Below, in pieces: positions 12,357-24,733 of a stretch of DNA of 64,000 nucleotides (its first letter is position 1; every line of letters starts with the position of its first letter). Position numbers and translations under genes: made by a program. Source of the stretch: Aeromicrobium ginsengisoli (GTDB lineage: Bacteria; Actinomycetota; Actinomycetes; Propionibacteriales; Nocardioidaceae). The notes below the pieces were generated by a model, which was not told where the DNA came from, made no database searches, and was given only the letters and a program-made list of their open reading frames with translations. The stretch spans positions 372,001-436,000 of the forward strand of contig NZ_SDPQ02000002.1 of assembly GCF_004134905.2 (NCBI RefSeq), given 5' to 3'.

Positions 12357-13064
12357 TCAGTCGGTGTCCTCGCCGACGATCATGGCGTGCGTGACGCCGG
12401 CGATCGCGGCGCCGATGACCGGCGCGAGGATGAACACCCAGACCTGCGCGAGGTGGTCGCCACCGGCGAACCAGGCGACGCCCAACGAGCGGGCCGGGTT
12501 GACCGAGGTGCCGTCGACCGGGATCGAGATCAGGTGGATCAGTGTCAGGGCCAGGCCGATCGCCAGGCCGGAGAAGCCGACCGCCGCGCGCTTGGCCGTC
12601 GCGCCGAAGATCACGTAGAGGAAGAACGCCGTCAGCACGATCTCGGTGATGATGACCGCCAGCAGGCTGTAGCCGCCGGGGGAGTGGTCGCCGTAGCCGT
12701 TGGCTCCGAAGCCGCTTGCCGTCGCGTCGAAGCCGTCGGCGCCATGGGCGATGACGAACAGGACAGCGCCGGCGATCGTCGCTCCGGCGAGCTGCGCCGC
12801 GAAGTATCCGGGTGCGTCCTTCCAGTCGAACCGCTTCGCCGTCGCGAGGCCGACCGTCACCGCGGGGTTGAAGTGCCCGCCGGAGATGGGACCGAACGCG
12901 TACGCGGCGGTCAGGACCGTCAGGCCGAACGCCAGGGCGATGCCGAGCGTGCCGACGCCGCCCTCGTTGCCGGCCAGGACCGCCGTGCCGACGCCGCCGA
13001 GCACGAGCCAGAACGTGCCGAGCGCCTCGGCGCCCAGCTTGTGGGAAGTGGTGGGTGCTGCCAT
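12357..13064 (-). CDS. aqpZ: MIP-family aquaporin (AqpZ-like)
   Basis: This 235-residue channel has six membrane helices and both NPA half-helices: GGHFNPAVTVG (residues about 63-73) and TSVNPARSLGVAW (about 184-196). The position after the second NPA is Arg, as in all aquaporins. A small insertion (HGADGFDATASGFGANGYG) lies in the loop before the fourth helix. The protein resembles water-selective AqpZ more than glycerol facilitators, which usually carry an Asp after the second NPA Arg. It is divergent from icd. Confidence 0.9.
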   Translation of the reverse strand: MAAPTTSHKLGAEALGTFWLVLGGVGTAVLAGNEGGVGTLGIALAFGLTVLTAAYAFGPISGGHFNPAVTVGLATAKRFDWKDAPGYFAAQLAGATIAGAVLFVIAHGADGFDATASGFGANGYGDHSPGGYSLLAVIITEIVLTAFFLYVIFGATAKRAAVGFSGLAIGLALTLIHLISIPVDGTSVNPARSLGVAWFAGGDHLAQVWVFILAPVIGAAIAGVTHAMIVGEDTD

Positions 13065-13154
13065 CGTGGGCCTCCTGAGGTATGTGTGACCTGCCTCACA
13101 GGGTAGGGCGCCGGCGGCCGCGACTGGGGGACGCTGGAGGCGTCAGTGTCGGTG

Positions 13155-16293
<3,139 letters not shown>

Positions 16294-16306
16294 AGCGCCG
16301 ACGCTA

Positions 16307-16328
16307 GACTATGACGACTGTCATAGTC
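16307..16328. promoter_or_regulatory. TetR operator between hydrolase and tetR
   Basis: Perfect 9-base arms GACTATGAC (16307-16315) and GTCATAGTC (16320-16328) enclose GACT. They sit 14 bases upstream of the hydrolase start and 20 bases upstream of the TetR start, so one bound dimer could block both promoters. Confidence 0.75.
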
Positions 16329-16347
16329 AACGCGCTATGCTGGGGCC

Positions 16348-16905
16348 ATGCCCCTCGACCCCCGCACGAAGATGGTCGCCGGAGTGGCGCAGCTGATCAG
16401 CGAGCGCGGCGTCGGTGCGACGAGCGTCCGCGAGCTGGCGAAGTTCACCGGCGCACCGCTCGGCTCGACCTACCACTACTTCCCGGGCGGCAAGGAGCAG
16501 CTGGTCGCGGAGGCCGTCGGCTGGGTCTCGGGCCGGCTGGAGAAGCTGCTGGACAAGGCGGCCGACGGTGGAGCGCTGGCCGTCCTCGACGCGTTCATCG
16601 CCAACTGGCGCGAGTTCATGATCACGAGCGACTACGAAGCCAGCTGCCCGGTCCTGGCCGTCGCGACGGAGGACACTGCGACGGCCGGTCCCGCGACGGC
16701 GGTGTTCAAGCGGTGGCAGGGGCTGCTCGTGACGGTGCTGGTCCAGGACGGTGTGTCGCGGCCACGAGCCGAGCGACTCGCGTGGCTCATCGTCGGCAGC
16801 CTCGAAGGTGCGGTCGTGATGGCGCGCAGCCAGCGGAGCCCGGAGCCGCTCGAGGCGGTGGCCGAGGAGATTCGCGGTCTGATCCGCGACGCCGTCAAGC
16901 CCTGA
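16348..16905 (+). CDS. TetR-family regulator of the divergent hydrolase
   Basis: The protein has 185 residues with an HTH at about 10-55: VAQLISERGVGATSVRELAK then FTGAPLGSTYHYFPGGKEQL. The C-terminal half resembles the TetR_C domain of LmrA/YxaF-type regulators, with a conserved-looking CPVLAVATE segment. It is probably autoregulated through the palindrome at 16307-16328. Its 3' end overlaps the convergent AlkZ-like gene by 11 bases. The ligand is unknown. Confidence 0.88.
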   Translation: MPLDPRTKMVAGVAQLISERGVGATSVRELAKFTGAPLGSTYHYFPGGKEQLVAEAVGWVSGRLEKLLDKAADGGALAVLDAFIANWREFMITSDYEASCPVLAVATEDTATAGPATAVFKRWQGLLVTVLVQDGVSRPRAERLAWLIVGSLEGAVVMARSQRSPEPLEAVAEEIRGLIRDAVKP

Positions 16906-18070
16906 GGTCCTTCTCGACGATGGTCCAGCCGCGGGCTCGGGCCTTGAGGCGTACGTCGCCGAGTGTGGTCGTGAGATCGGCCGCGGCCTGCTCCACGGCG
17001 GCGGTCGCCTCGGTGCCGATGTCCTGGAGCAGGCTGAACGCCACCGTGCCGTCGTCGAGCTGCGCCCAGCCTCCGACGATGCGGCCGTCGGCCCACACGG
17101 TCGGGCCGGCGTTGCCGTTGATGTCGAAGAGGCGCTCGCGATGTGGGCCCAGCACGAAGTCGCGGTGCTTCCAGCCCATCGCCGAAGGATCGAGGGCGGG
17201 CAGCAGCGCGACCCACGGATCGGGTGCCTCGACCGGATCGACGTCGTCGGCCAGGACGAGTCCGGGCCGGCCCTCGAGCTCGACCTCGACGATCTCCAGC
17301 GGCGCCACGGCCGCGCGCGTGCGGGTCTTGGTCCAGCCGGTCCACCACTGCAGGTCGTCGAGCGTCGCCGGACCATAGGCCCCGAACCACAGCCGGGCGA
17401 GCTCGGTGGCGGCCGTGGTGGCGTCAGGTCGTTCGCCGAGATCGCACCACGACGCCATGGTGGCCCACCGGAACTGCGTCGACGTCCACGTGCCCCGCGG
17501 TTTCGTACGGACGACGCTGCCCTCGGCCGAGAGCAACGTCATGAGCCGGCTCGCAACGGTCGGCGTGGCCACGAACTTGCCGCTGCCGATCTGCACCCGT
17601 GTCGCGAGGAGCGGGTCGGCCTCTGAAATCTCGGTGCTCGTGGCCTCGCCGGCCGCCGCGATCGCCGTCAGCGCCGCCAGCTCGGCACGTGTGACCCATG
17701 CGTCGAGGTCGCCGGTGATCCCGGCCTCGGCGAGGGCCTTGCGCAGCAGCCTGCGCTGCTCAGCGGCGACGACGTCGGAGGCACCGGCCAGGCATGTGTT
17801 GGCGACCTCTCGGGCGACTGCGAACACCGTGCGCCGCATCGACAGGACGCGCACCAGGCTGCGGTCGTCGTAGAGCGCATACTCGACATCGGCCGGCGAC
17901 GCATCGCGCGTGCGGGCAAGTGCGGACAGCACGGTCGTGGCGGGATCGGTGCCGTGCAGGGCGACCACGGCCCGTGCCGCGTCGTCGACCGTCTCCACGC
18001 GATGTTCGGTCGCGAGTGCGTGGCGCCGGCCCAGTCGTGCGCGCCGCTCGGCGTCGGAGATCTCCCGCAT
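16895..18070 (-). CDS. AlkZ/YcaQ-like winged-helix DNA-binding protein (HTH_42)
   Basis: This 391-residue protein belongs to the winged-helix family whose studied members AlkZ and YcaQ are DNA glycosylases acting on cross-links or bulky adducts. Signs are the start RRHALATEHRVETVDDAARA, the central LLATRVQIGSGKFVATP winged segment, and the C-terminal LFDINGNAGPTVWADGRIVG followed by GGWAQL, where the family has a conserved strand. I do not see a clear QxQ/QxD catalytic motif, so glycosylase activity is uncertain. The ATG at 18070 gives the expected length; longer in-frame extensions look non-coding. Confidence 0.7.
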   Translation of the reverse strand: MREISDAERRARLGRRHALATEHRVETVDDAARAVVALHGTDPATTVLSALARTRDASPADVEYALYDDRSLVRVLSMRRTVFAVAREVANTCLAGASDVVAAEQRRLLRKALAEAGITGDLDAWVTRAELAALTAIAAAGEATSTEISEADPLLATRVQIGSGKFVATPTVASRLMTLLSAEGSVVRTKPRGTWTSTQFRWATMASWCDLGERPDATTAATELARLWFGAYGPATLDDLQWWTGWTKTRTRAAVAPLEIVEVELEGRPGLVLADDVDPVEAPDPWVALLPALDPSAMGWKHRDFVLGPHRERLFDINGNAGPTVWADGRIVGGWAQLDDGTVAFSLLQDIGTEATAAVEQAAADLTTTLGDVRLKARARGWTIVEKDLRA

Positions 18071-18167
18071 ACCGACAGCGTGGCAGTCGCCGCCCACAGA
18101 ACGGCGTGAGGGGACGCACACGGTCTCGATTCGTGGAACAACCGGACCCGCTGGGAGACTTGTACGT

Positions 18168-19373
18168 GTGGTGAGCACCCTCGAGACGACGCCCGCGACC
18201 AGGACCCGCACCAAGCACGTGTCCCTGGCGCTGCTGGCGCTTGCCCTCGGCGGATTCGCGATCGGCACGACCGAGTTCATGACGATGGGCCTGCTCGAGG
18301 AGATCGCGGACGGCATCCACAGGTCCAACGCGACGACCGGCCACATCATCACGGCGTACGCCTTCGGGGTCGTCGTCGGTGCCCCGATCATCGTGTCGCT
18401 GGGCGCCCGGCTGCCCAAGCGGGAGCTGGCGATCGGCCTGATCCTGGCCCTCGGCGTGGGCAACGCCATCACCGCGATGGCCAGCGGCTACCTGCCCGTC
18501 ATGCTCGCCCGCTTCGTGGCCGGCCTGCCGCACGGCGCCTACTTCGGCGTCGCGTCCCTCATCGCCGCCTCGCTCGTACGCCCGGAGTACAAGGGCCGGG
18601 CCGTCAGCTCGGTCATGCTCGGCCTGTCCGTCGCGACCGTCGTCGGCGTGCCGGCAAGCACGGCCCTCGGCCAGCACCTCGGGTGGCGCAGCGCCTACTG
18701 GGTCGTCCTCGCGATCACGATCGCCACGGCACTCATGATCTTCGCGTTCGTGCCGCACTCGCCGGCCAACGTCGACGCCTCGCTGCGCGGTGAGCTCGCC
18801 GCTCTGAAGCGTCCACAGGTGCTCTACGCGGTCTCGGCCGGCATGGTCGGCTTCGGCGGCCTGTTCGCGATGTACAGCTACATCGCGCCGCTCGTCACGA
18901 AGGTCGCCGACCAGTCCGAGTCGTGGATCCCGTGGTTCGCCCTGGCGTTCGGCATCGGCTCGGTCCTCGGCTCGTGGGCCGCGGGCGTCCTCGCGGACTG
19001 GAACGTCGAGCGCTCGATCCTCTACGGCTTCGTGGCCACGGCGGTCGCGCTCGTCGCGTTCTTCTTCGCGGCGCCGCACGTCCTGCCCGCCATGATCCTG
19101 GTCTTCACGGTGGCGATGATCAGCTCGATCGTGGCGATCAACCTGCAGGTACGTCTGATGCACGCCGCCGGTGATGCGCAGATGCTCGGCGCGGCACTCA
19201 ACCACTCAGCGCTCAACATCGCCAACGGCCTGGGCGCCTGGCTCGGCTCCGTCGCGATCGCCGCGGGATACGGCTACCGCGCCTCGAGCCTCGTGGGAGC
19301 CGGCCTGGCGATCGCCGGTGTCGTGATCTTCGCCTGTGGCGTGGCAGCGCAGCGCCGCTCCGTCAACCCCTGA
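18168..19373 (+). CDS. MFS transporter, AraJ/YdhP-like (DHA1)
   Basis: This protein of about 400 residues has 12 predicted membrane helices. It opens with [20 protein letters not shown], the characteristic first helix of the AraJ/YdhP exporters. Loop 2-3 carries [12 protein letters not shown], in the place of the MFS GxxxDRxGRR motif. [19 protein letters not shown] is the conserved helix 4-5 region. GTG codons at 18168 and 18171 are both possible; GGGAGA lies 10 bases before the first. The substrate is unknown; arabinose, drugs or metabolites are seen in relatives. Confidence 0.85.
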   Translation: MVSTLETTPATRTRTKHVSLALLALALGGFAIGTTEFMTMGLLEEIADGIHRSNATTGHIITAYAFGVVVGAPIIVSLGARLPKRELAIGLILALGVGNAITAMASGYLPVMLARFVAGLPHGAYFGVASLIAASLVRPEYKGRAVSSVMLGLSVATVVGVPASTALGQHLGWRSAYWVVLAITIATALMIFAFVPHSPANVDASLRGELAALKRPQVLYAVSAGMVGFGGLFAMYSYIAPLVTKVADQSESWIPWFALAFGIGSVLGSWAAGVLADWNVERSILYGFVATAVALVAFFFAAPHVLPAMILVFTVAMISSIVAINLQVRLMHAAGDAQMLGAALNHSALNIANGLGAWLGSVAIAAGYGYRASSLVGAGLAIAGVVIFACGVAAQRRSVNP

Positions 19374-20331
19374 CGGGCTCGACCCCGGCCTGGGGCCGAA
19401 GCCACACCTGGTCACCGTCGTGCAGACCGAGCGCGGTCGCCTCGGCGCGGGTCACCACGACCTGGATCGGGTCGGGGTGGAGCGTGTCGTCGGGCGTCAC
19501 CTCGAGACGGATCTCGAAGCCGACCCGCGTCCACCGGCTGATCTTGCCGGTGGCGGTAGCCGCCTGCTCGTAGCGCGAGATCTCGATGTCGTGCGGCCGG
19601 ATGAGGTGGTCGCCGAGCCGGGTGACCGGGCCGAGGAACGACAGCACGAAGTCGCTGGCCGGCCGGTCGTACAGGTCGTCGGGGGAGCCGATCTGCTCGA
19701 TGCGGCCCTCGTTGATCACGACGAGGCTGTCGGAGACCTCGAGCGCCTCCTCCTGGTCGTGCGTCACGAAGACCGTCGTCACATGCACCTCGTCGTGAAG
19801 GCGGCGCAGCCAGTCGCGCAGCTCCTTGCGGACCTTGGCGTCGAGCGCGCCGAACGGCTCGTCGAGCAGCAGCACGCTGGGCTCGATCGCCAGGGCGCGG
19901 GCCAGCGCCATGCGCTGACGCTGACCGCCGGAGAGCTGCGACGGCAACCGGTCGGACCACTGCTCGAGGTGCACGAGCTTGAGCAGCTCCTGGACGCGGT
20001 CCTTGACCTCCTGCTTGGGACGTTTGCGGATCTCGAGGCCGAACGCGATGTTCTTGGCGACGGTCATGTGCTTGAACGCCGCGTAGTGCTGGAACACGAA
20101 CCCGACGTTGCGCTTCTGCGCCGGGACGTTCGTGGTGTCGACGCCCTCGATCTCGACGGTCCCGCTGTCGGACGACTCGAGTCCCGCGATGATGCGCAGC
20201 AGCGTCGACTTCCCGCCGCCGCTCGGCCCGAGCAGAGCCGTGAGCTGTCCGCTGGGGATGCTGAGGTTGATGTCCTCCAGGGCGACGAAGTCGCCGAAGA
20301 ACTTGTTGATGCCGCGGATCTCAATCCCCAT
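19363..20331 (-). CDS. cysA: Sulfate/thiosulfate ABC transporter, ATPase
   Basis: This 322-residue ATPase energises the sulfate importer. Walker A is GPSGGGKST, the Q-loop is FVFQHYAAF, the signature is [15 protein letters not shown], and Walker B is [12 protein letters not shown] followed by [15 protein letters not shown]. The part after residue about 240 is a TOBE-like domain ([11 protein letters not shown]) typical of CysA. It is the last gene of the cysP-T-W-A operon and overlaps cysW by 11 bases. Confidence 0.95.
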   Translation of the reverse strand: MGIEIRGINKFFGDFVALEDINLSIPSGQLTALLGPSGGGKSTLLRIIAGLESSDSGTVEIEGVDTTNVPAQKRNVGFVFQHYAAFKHMTVAKNIAFGLEIRKRPKQEVKDRVQELLKLVHLEQWSDRLPSQLSGGQRQRMALARALAIEPSVLLLDEPFGALDAKVRKELRDWLRRLHDEVHVTTVFVTHDQEEALEVSDSLVVINEGRIEQIGSPDDLYDRPASDFVLSFLGPVTRLGDHLIRPHDIEISRYEQAATATGKISRWTRVGFEIRLEVTPDDTLHPDPIQVVVTRAEATALGLHDGDQVWLRPQAGVEPVRG

Positions 20332-21151
20332 CGGGGCTCTCCTTCGGTCGGAGCACGGAGACGACGACGAGCGCCGCGACCGCGATCAGTGCGAGCAGGA
20401 AGCTCGTGGCGTACGCCGTGCCCTGCTGGAAGTCCTGGTACTTCTCCTCCACGCTCAGCGTGGCGGTCTGCGTCTGGCCGGCGATGTTGCCCGACATGAT
20501 CTTGACGGCGCCGAACTCGCCGAGCGACCGGGCGAGGCTCAGCACGACGCCGTAGACCAGCGCCCACTTGACCGACGGCAGCGTGATGCGGCGGAACGTC
20601 TGCCACGGACCGGCGCCGAGGCTCCGCGCTGCCTGCTCCTGGTCGGTGCCGATCTCGTGGAGCACCGGGACGAGCTCGCGAATGACGAGGGGGAGACTGA
20701 CGAACGCCGTCGCGAGGATGATGCCGAGCGGAGCGAACGCGACCTGGATGCCGGCGTCCTTGAGGCTCGGTCCCAGCAGTCCGTTGGTGCTGCCGTACGT
20801 CAGGAGCAGCGCGAGGCCCACGACGATCGGCGACACCGACAGCGGCAGGTCGATCAGTGCCGACAGGATGCCGCGGCCCGGGAAGTTGTAGCGCACCAGA
20901 AGGAGCGAGACGCCGACGCCGAAGACCGTATTGATGACGACGGCCCACACCGCGACGTACACCGTGAGCTGCAGCGCGAACACGACATCGGGGTCCGACA
21001 GTGCGGTCTGCAGGTTGTCGAGGCCGCCGTCGAACGTGTGCTTCACGACGAGCGACACGGGCCACGCGACGAGGAGGAACAGGTAGGTGATGACCAGCCC
21101 CCGGCGGACGTACGTCCCGGCGGTCTTGGGCTGTCGTATGCGGCTAGGCAC
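20321..21151 (-). CDS. cysW: Sulfate ABC transporter permease CysW
   Basis: This 276-residue inner-membrane permease has about six helices and the EAA-type ATPase-contact loop, here [20 protein letters not shown]. The N-terminus contains [20 protein letters not shown], as seen in CysW proteins. It overlaps cysT by 8 bases and cysA by 11, consistent with tight coupling. With CysT it forms the transmembrane channel. Confidence 0.94.
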   Translation of the reverse strand: MPSRIRQPKTAGTYVRRGLVITYLFLLVAWPVSLVVKHTFDGGLDNLQTALSDPDVVFALQLTVYVAVWAVVINTVFGVGVSLLLVRYNFPGRGILSALIDLPLSVSPIVVGLALLLTYGSTNGLLGPSLKDAGIQVAFAPLGIILATAFVSLPLVIRELVPVLHEIGTDQEQAARSLGAGPWQTFRRITLPSVKWALVYGVVLSLARSLGEFGAVKIMSGNIAGQTQTATLSVEEKYQDFQQGTAYATSFLLALIAVAALVVVSVLRPKESPDGD

Positions 21152-21989
21152 GCTTGGACACCACGCTCGTGAGGACCTGCAGCAGGATGATCGCGATCAG
21201 GGCGACGCCGAGCAGCAGCACTGCGACGGACGCCGCAGCGGCCTCGTTGCCGTTCTCGATGTAGGTCAGGATGCGGACCGACGCGACCTCGGTCTTGTTG
21301 GGCAGGTTGCCCGAGAGCAGGACCAGCGAGCCGTACTCGCTGATGCCGCGGGCGAACGACAGGGCGGCGCCGGCCGTGATCGCGGGCGCGAGGGCCGGCA
21401 GCAGGATGCGGCGCAGCGTGGTGAATCGGCTGGCGCCGAGCGACGCCGCAGCCTCCTCGACCTCGGGATCGAGCTCCAGCAGGACCGGCTCGACGGTACG
21501 TACGACAAACGGGAGCGTCACGAACAGCAGCGCGAGGAATACCGATCGCTCGGTGTTGGCGACGTTGATCCCGATCGGGCTGTCAGGCCCGTAGAGGCTC
21601 AGCAGCACGAGCCCCGCCACGATCGTCGGCAGCGCGAACGGGATGTCGATGATGACCTCGAGGATCCGCTTGCCCCAGAAGTGGTCGCGCACGAGGACCC
21701 ACGCGATGAGCGTGCCGAAGACGACGTTGACGAGCGTCACGATGAGCGCCTGCGTCACGGTCAGGCGCAGCGCCGCCGCGGTCTGCGAGTTGGTCAGGGT
21801 GTCGCGGAACGTCTGCCAGCCGCCGTCCGCCGACTGGATGACGACCAGCGCGAGCGGGATCAGGACGAGCAGGCTGAACCACGTCACCGCGAGCCCCAGG
21901 CCGATGCCCGAGGATCGCGTCAGAGACGTGGCACTCCGGACGCGACGCTTGCGCGTCGCGCCCGGAGCAGGCTGGATCTCGGTCGTCAC
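21144..21989 (-). CDS. cysT: Sulfate ABC transporter permease CysT
   Basis: This 281-residue permease has six helices. It has the EAA loop VEEAASLGASRFTTLRRILL and the CysT-typical SLLVLIPLALVVIQSADGGW near the first helix. I set the start at the GTG at 21989, which overlaps the cysP stop by 4 bases (GTGA). An upstream ATG would only translate the cysP 3' end in another frame. The N-terminus carries a basic stretch (RKRRVRS) before the first helix. Confidence 0.94.
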   Translation of the reverse strand: MTTEIQPAPGATRKRRVRSATSLTRSSGIGLGLAVTWFSLLVLIPLALVVIQSADGGWQTFRDTLTNSQTAAALRLTVTQALIVTLVNVVFGTLIAWVLVRDHFWGKRILEVIIDIPFALPTIVAGLVLLSLYGPDSPIGINVANTERSVFLALLFVTLPFVVRTVEPVLLELDPEVEEAAASLGASRFTTLRRILLPALAPAITAGAALSFARGISEYGSLVLLSGNLPNKTEVASVRILTYIENGNEAAAASVAVLLLGVALIAIILLQVLTSVVSKRA

Positions 21990-23032
21990 GACTTGCCGGA
22001 CTCCGCGATGATCTTGGTGATGATGCCGTTCTTCTCGTCGAAGAACTTGTCGTTGACGGCCGACCAACCACCGAAGGTCTTGTCGATCGTGAACAGCTCG
22101 TCGATCTTCGGGAACGGGTTGGCGGGGTCGTTGGCGCCCTTGACCGTGCCGACGTCGACGCCCTGGACGGACGCGACCGGCCGGAAGCCGTACTGCGCGA
22201 AGATGCCCTGGCCCTCGGCGCTGATCGCGAAGTCGAGGAACTTGGTCGCCGCGGGTGCTGCCTTCGTCGTGACGGCGGCGGGGTTCTCGATCAGCAGGTT
22301 CTGCTTCGGGACGACGTAGTCGACGTCCTCACCGCTCTGCCGCGCGAAGATCGCCTCGTTCTCGTACGACAGCAGCACGTCGCCCGTGCCGCCCTGGAAC
22401 GCCGTCGTCGCGTCGCGGCCGCTGCCGGGCAGCGCCTTGACGTTCGCGAACAGCTTCTTGAGGTACGCCTTGGCGTCCGCCTCGCTGCCGCCGTTGGCGA
22501 TGACCGACTGGTACGCCGCGAGGATGTTCCAGCGCGCCGAGCCCGACGAGCCCGGGTTGGGCGTCACGATGCCGACGCCGGGCTTGGCCAGATCGGCGAA
22601 CGACTCGATGTGCTTGGGGTTGCCCTTGCGGACGACGATCGCGACGACCGATGTCGAGAGGATGCCCTTGTGGTCGTTCTGGTCCCACGACTTGTCGACG
22701 AGGCCCTCGTCGACGAGGCGGGTGACGTCGGGCGTCAGCGAGAAGTGCACGACGTCGGCCTTGAGGCCGCCGACGACGGCGCGGCTCTGGTCACCCGAGG
22801 CGCCGTAGGACTGCTTCCAGGTGACGCCCTTGCCGGGATCGGTCTTGGAGAACGCCTTCTCGAGGGCGCCGTCCGCAGCCTTGGGCACGGAGTAGGCCAC
22901 GAGCGACAGCGTCGACTTCTTGCCGGCCGATGTCGAGCTGTCGTCGGAGGAGGACGGTGCGCAGGCGGTCAGCATCGCTACGCTCGCCGCGATCGCGGCT
23001 CCGGCCATCAGGTTCCTGCGGGTGATCGTCAT
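21986..23032 (-). CDS. cysP: Sulfate-binding lipoprotein of the ABC transporter
   Basis: This 348-residue protein has an N-terminal signal (MTITRRNLMAGAAIAASV) and lipobox LTAC, so it is anchored to the outer face of the membrane. Binding-protein signatures include SLVAYSVPKAADGALEKAF, KQSYGASGDQSRAV, HFSLTPDVTRLVDEGLV and VTPNPGSSGSARWNILAAY, all typical of sulfate/thiosulfate-binding proteins. It is the first gene of the operon. A double palindrome lies about 60 bases upstream of its start. Confidence 0.95.
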   Translation of the reverse strand: MTITRRNLMAGAAIAASVAMLTACAPSSSDDSSTSAGKKSTLSLVAYSVPKAADGALEKAFSKTDPGKGVTWKQSYGASGDQSRAVVGGLKADVVHFSLTPDVTRLVDEGLVDKSWDQNDHKGILSTSVVAIVVRKGNPKHIESFADLAKPGVGIVTPNPGSSGSARWNILAAYQSVIANGGSEADAKAYLKKLFANVKALPGSGRDATTAFQGGTGDVLLSYENEAIFARQSGEDVDYVVPKQNLLIENPAAVTTKAAPAATKFLDFAISAEGQGIFAQYGFRPVASVQGVDVGTVKGANDPANPFPKIDELFTIDKTFGGWSAVNDKFFDEKNGIITKIIAESGKS

Positions 23033-23091
23033 CGTCCTGCCTCGGGTCAGGGCACGCTACCGTGCGTGCTCCGGACCTCAAACTAGGTGCG

Positions 23092-23120
23092 ATGAGGACG
23101 CTCATGAGCAGATCTCATGA
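23092..23120. promoter_or_regulatory. Tandem ATGAG/CTCAT palindromes upstream of cysP
   Basis: ATGAG-gacg-CTCAT (23092-23105) runs directly into TCATGAG-CAGAT-CTCATGA (23102-23120), a perfect inverted repeat with 7-base arms. The pair lies 60-88 bases upstream of the cysP start codon. It is a candidate binding site for a sulfur-responsive regulator; no such regulator is encoded nearby. Confidence 0.55.
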
Positions 23121-23123
23121 TGC

Positions 23124-23167
23124 GAGACGTGTGCCTGCATGTCGAGATGATGCAGGTCACACGTCTC
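23124..23167 (-). terminator. Hairpin after the secreted-protein gene
   Basis: The arms at 23124-23140 and 23150-23167 pair over 17 bases with a single bulged A and a 9-base loop. It lies 13 bases downstream of the stop at 23180 on the minus strand and separates that operon from cysP. Confidence 0.8.
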
Positions 23168-23179
23168 ACAGCCCGGACC

Positions 23180-24683
23180 TCAGAGCGTGCCGTTGGTGAT
23201 CGAGAACCTGCCGTTGGCCTTGAGCAGTCGCGCGAGGTAGGCATAGCCCGCGTACTGCGCGACCATCTCCTCGCGACCGGCGTAGCTGTTCTCCGCGGTG
23301 CTCAGGTACGTGTGACCGTCGGCGAATCGGGCCTGCTGGTTGAGGACCTTCTGGGCGTGGATGGGCGCCCAATAGCTCCCGCCCTGGGTCAGCCCGGCGT
23401 CCAGAGCGCCGTAGAACGACGGGATGGTCGTCGCCACGACGTCCATGAACATGAAGTTCCCACGGTTGGCCGGGCCCCAGTCGTTGCCCATCGGGTAGTA
23501 GATGTCGCTGAAGTCGGTCGCGCCGGTCGCGGTACCGGCATACGTCACGCCGCCGGGGGCGTTGATCGCGTGGGTCACGCTGGAGTCGACGTTGTACTGG
23601 CTCGGCTTCGGTCCGGGAGTCCAGGTCTGCGTCACCAGCGAGTTGTAGAACGCCGGGAACCCGCGCAGGTCGGCGTACGGCGTCTGCCGGCCGGCCAGTG
23701 CCTGGTCGATCGCGCCGAACGCGATGACGGCCGGGAACGTCTGATACTCCGGGTGGACGATCCCGTGGTTGACCACGGTGCCGTCGTTGTACGCGTTGGT
23801 GCCGGTCAGCCAGACATTCAGCGCCTTGCCGTTGATGACCTTGCTCCCGTTGGTGGCATTGAGATCGTCGGGCCGGGCGACGGCAGCGAGCGACAGCTTC
23901 AGCCGCTCGTCCATCCACGCGGCGTAGTTCGCGTGGTTGGGCATCATCGCGGTCGCCAGCTGCAGGATGTTGGTGTCCCATGCCACCTCCTCGGCCTTGG
24001 TGTCGCCGGGGATCAGCACTGTTCCTGCGGCGTTGCGGTAGTAGGGCGGGGTCCATCCGATGAACCGGTTGGCCTCGGACTCGACCATCTTCTTGACATA
24101 GCCCTGGTCGGTCACCGAGAGCGAGTCCCACATGAGCCACGCTGAGGTGCCTGCCGCGCTCGCCCACAACGCGGTCTGCCAGCCAGGGGAGCCCGGCGTG
24201 CCGGGCGCATAGCTGACGCCCCATCCACCCGATGAGTTGGAGTAGTGGCGATAGGCGAGCGAGCTCACGATCTTGACGACCTGAGCGGTGGCCGTGGCGG
24301 TCGGTACGCCGGTGGCCGCCGGGTCGTACGACCCGAACCGGAGTGCGGTCGCGAGTCCAACCGCTTCGGCCGCCGAGGGTCGGATGCTCGGTTCGTCGGT
24401 GCCGCCGAAGCTCAGGTACTGGCTCGCCGACTGCGCGTCGAAGTTCTTGGTCGTGTCCCACCACGTCGTGACGCCGTACTTGTTGGAGTTGGTGAGGATC
24501 TGCTTGAGCTGCAGTGTCAGGGCGTCCGTCGGGACCGTGGTCACGATCGTCGACCCGATCGGCACGACGCTGTTGTCCGATGCGATCGCCGGCGCCGTCT
24601 GGGCGCCGACGATCGCCCAAGGACACCAAGGCACCCACGGCGTACAGCCGTCCTCGTCGTGTGGTTGCTCGCGATGTCGTCAT
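23180..24683 (-). pseudogene. Secreted protein of unknown family, signal peptide frameshifted by one base
   Basis: The main frame (about 480 residues) lacks a credible start and opens in the middle of a signal peptide (AIVGAQTAPAIASDNS). An ATG at 24683 with an AAAGG ribosome site starts MTTSRATTRRGRLYAVGALV in the other frame. Removing one base from the CCC at 24616-24618 (plus strand) joins the two parts into a clean 500-residue secreted protein. The mature part is rich in Trp, Tyr and helices, and contains TTWWDTTKNFD, YRHYSNSSGGWGVSY, AEEVAWDTNILQLA and IVHPEYQTFPAVIAFGA. Its look suggests an alpha/alpha toroid, as in some polysaccharide-active enzymes, but I do not recognise the family. 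It is the last gene of an ABC-transporter operon. It may be a real mutation or a base-calling error. Confidence 0.65.
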
Positions 24684-24733
24684 GATGAAGTGCCTTTCGT
24701 CGTCGGTTTCGGTGCCGGAGCGGGGTGAACGGA

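Noticed and set aside
23033..23120. Riboswitch upstream of cysP
   Set aside because: The region is short and holds only small palindromes; no SAM- or other riboswitch-like multi-helix core is visible.
24612..24620. Programmed ribosomal frameshift in the secreted-protein gene
   Set aside because: There is no slippery heptamer or downstream structure of the usual kind; a simple one-base insertion explains it better.
24600..24634. GTG at 24634 as an intact start for the secreted protein
   Set aside because: It has no ribosome site and would cut the signal peptide, whereas the ATG at 24683 has both a ribosome site and a basic signal start in the other frame.
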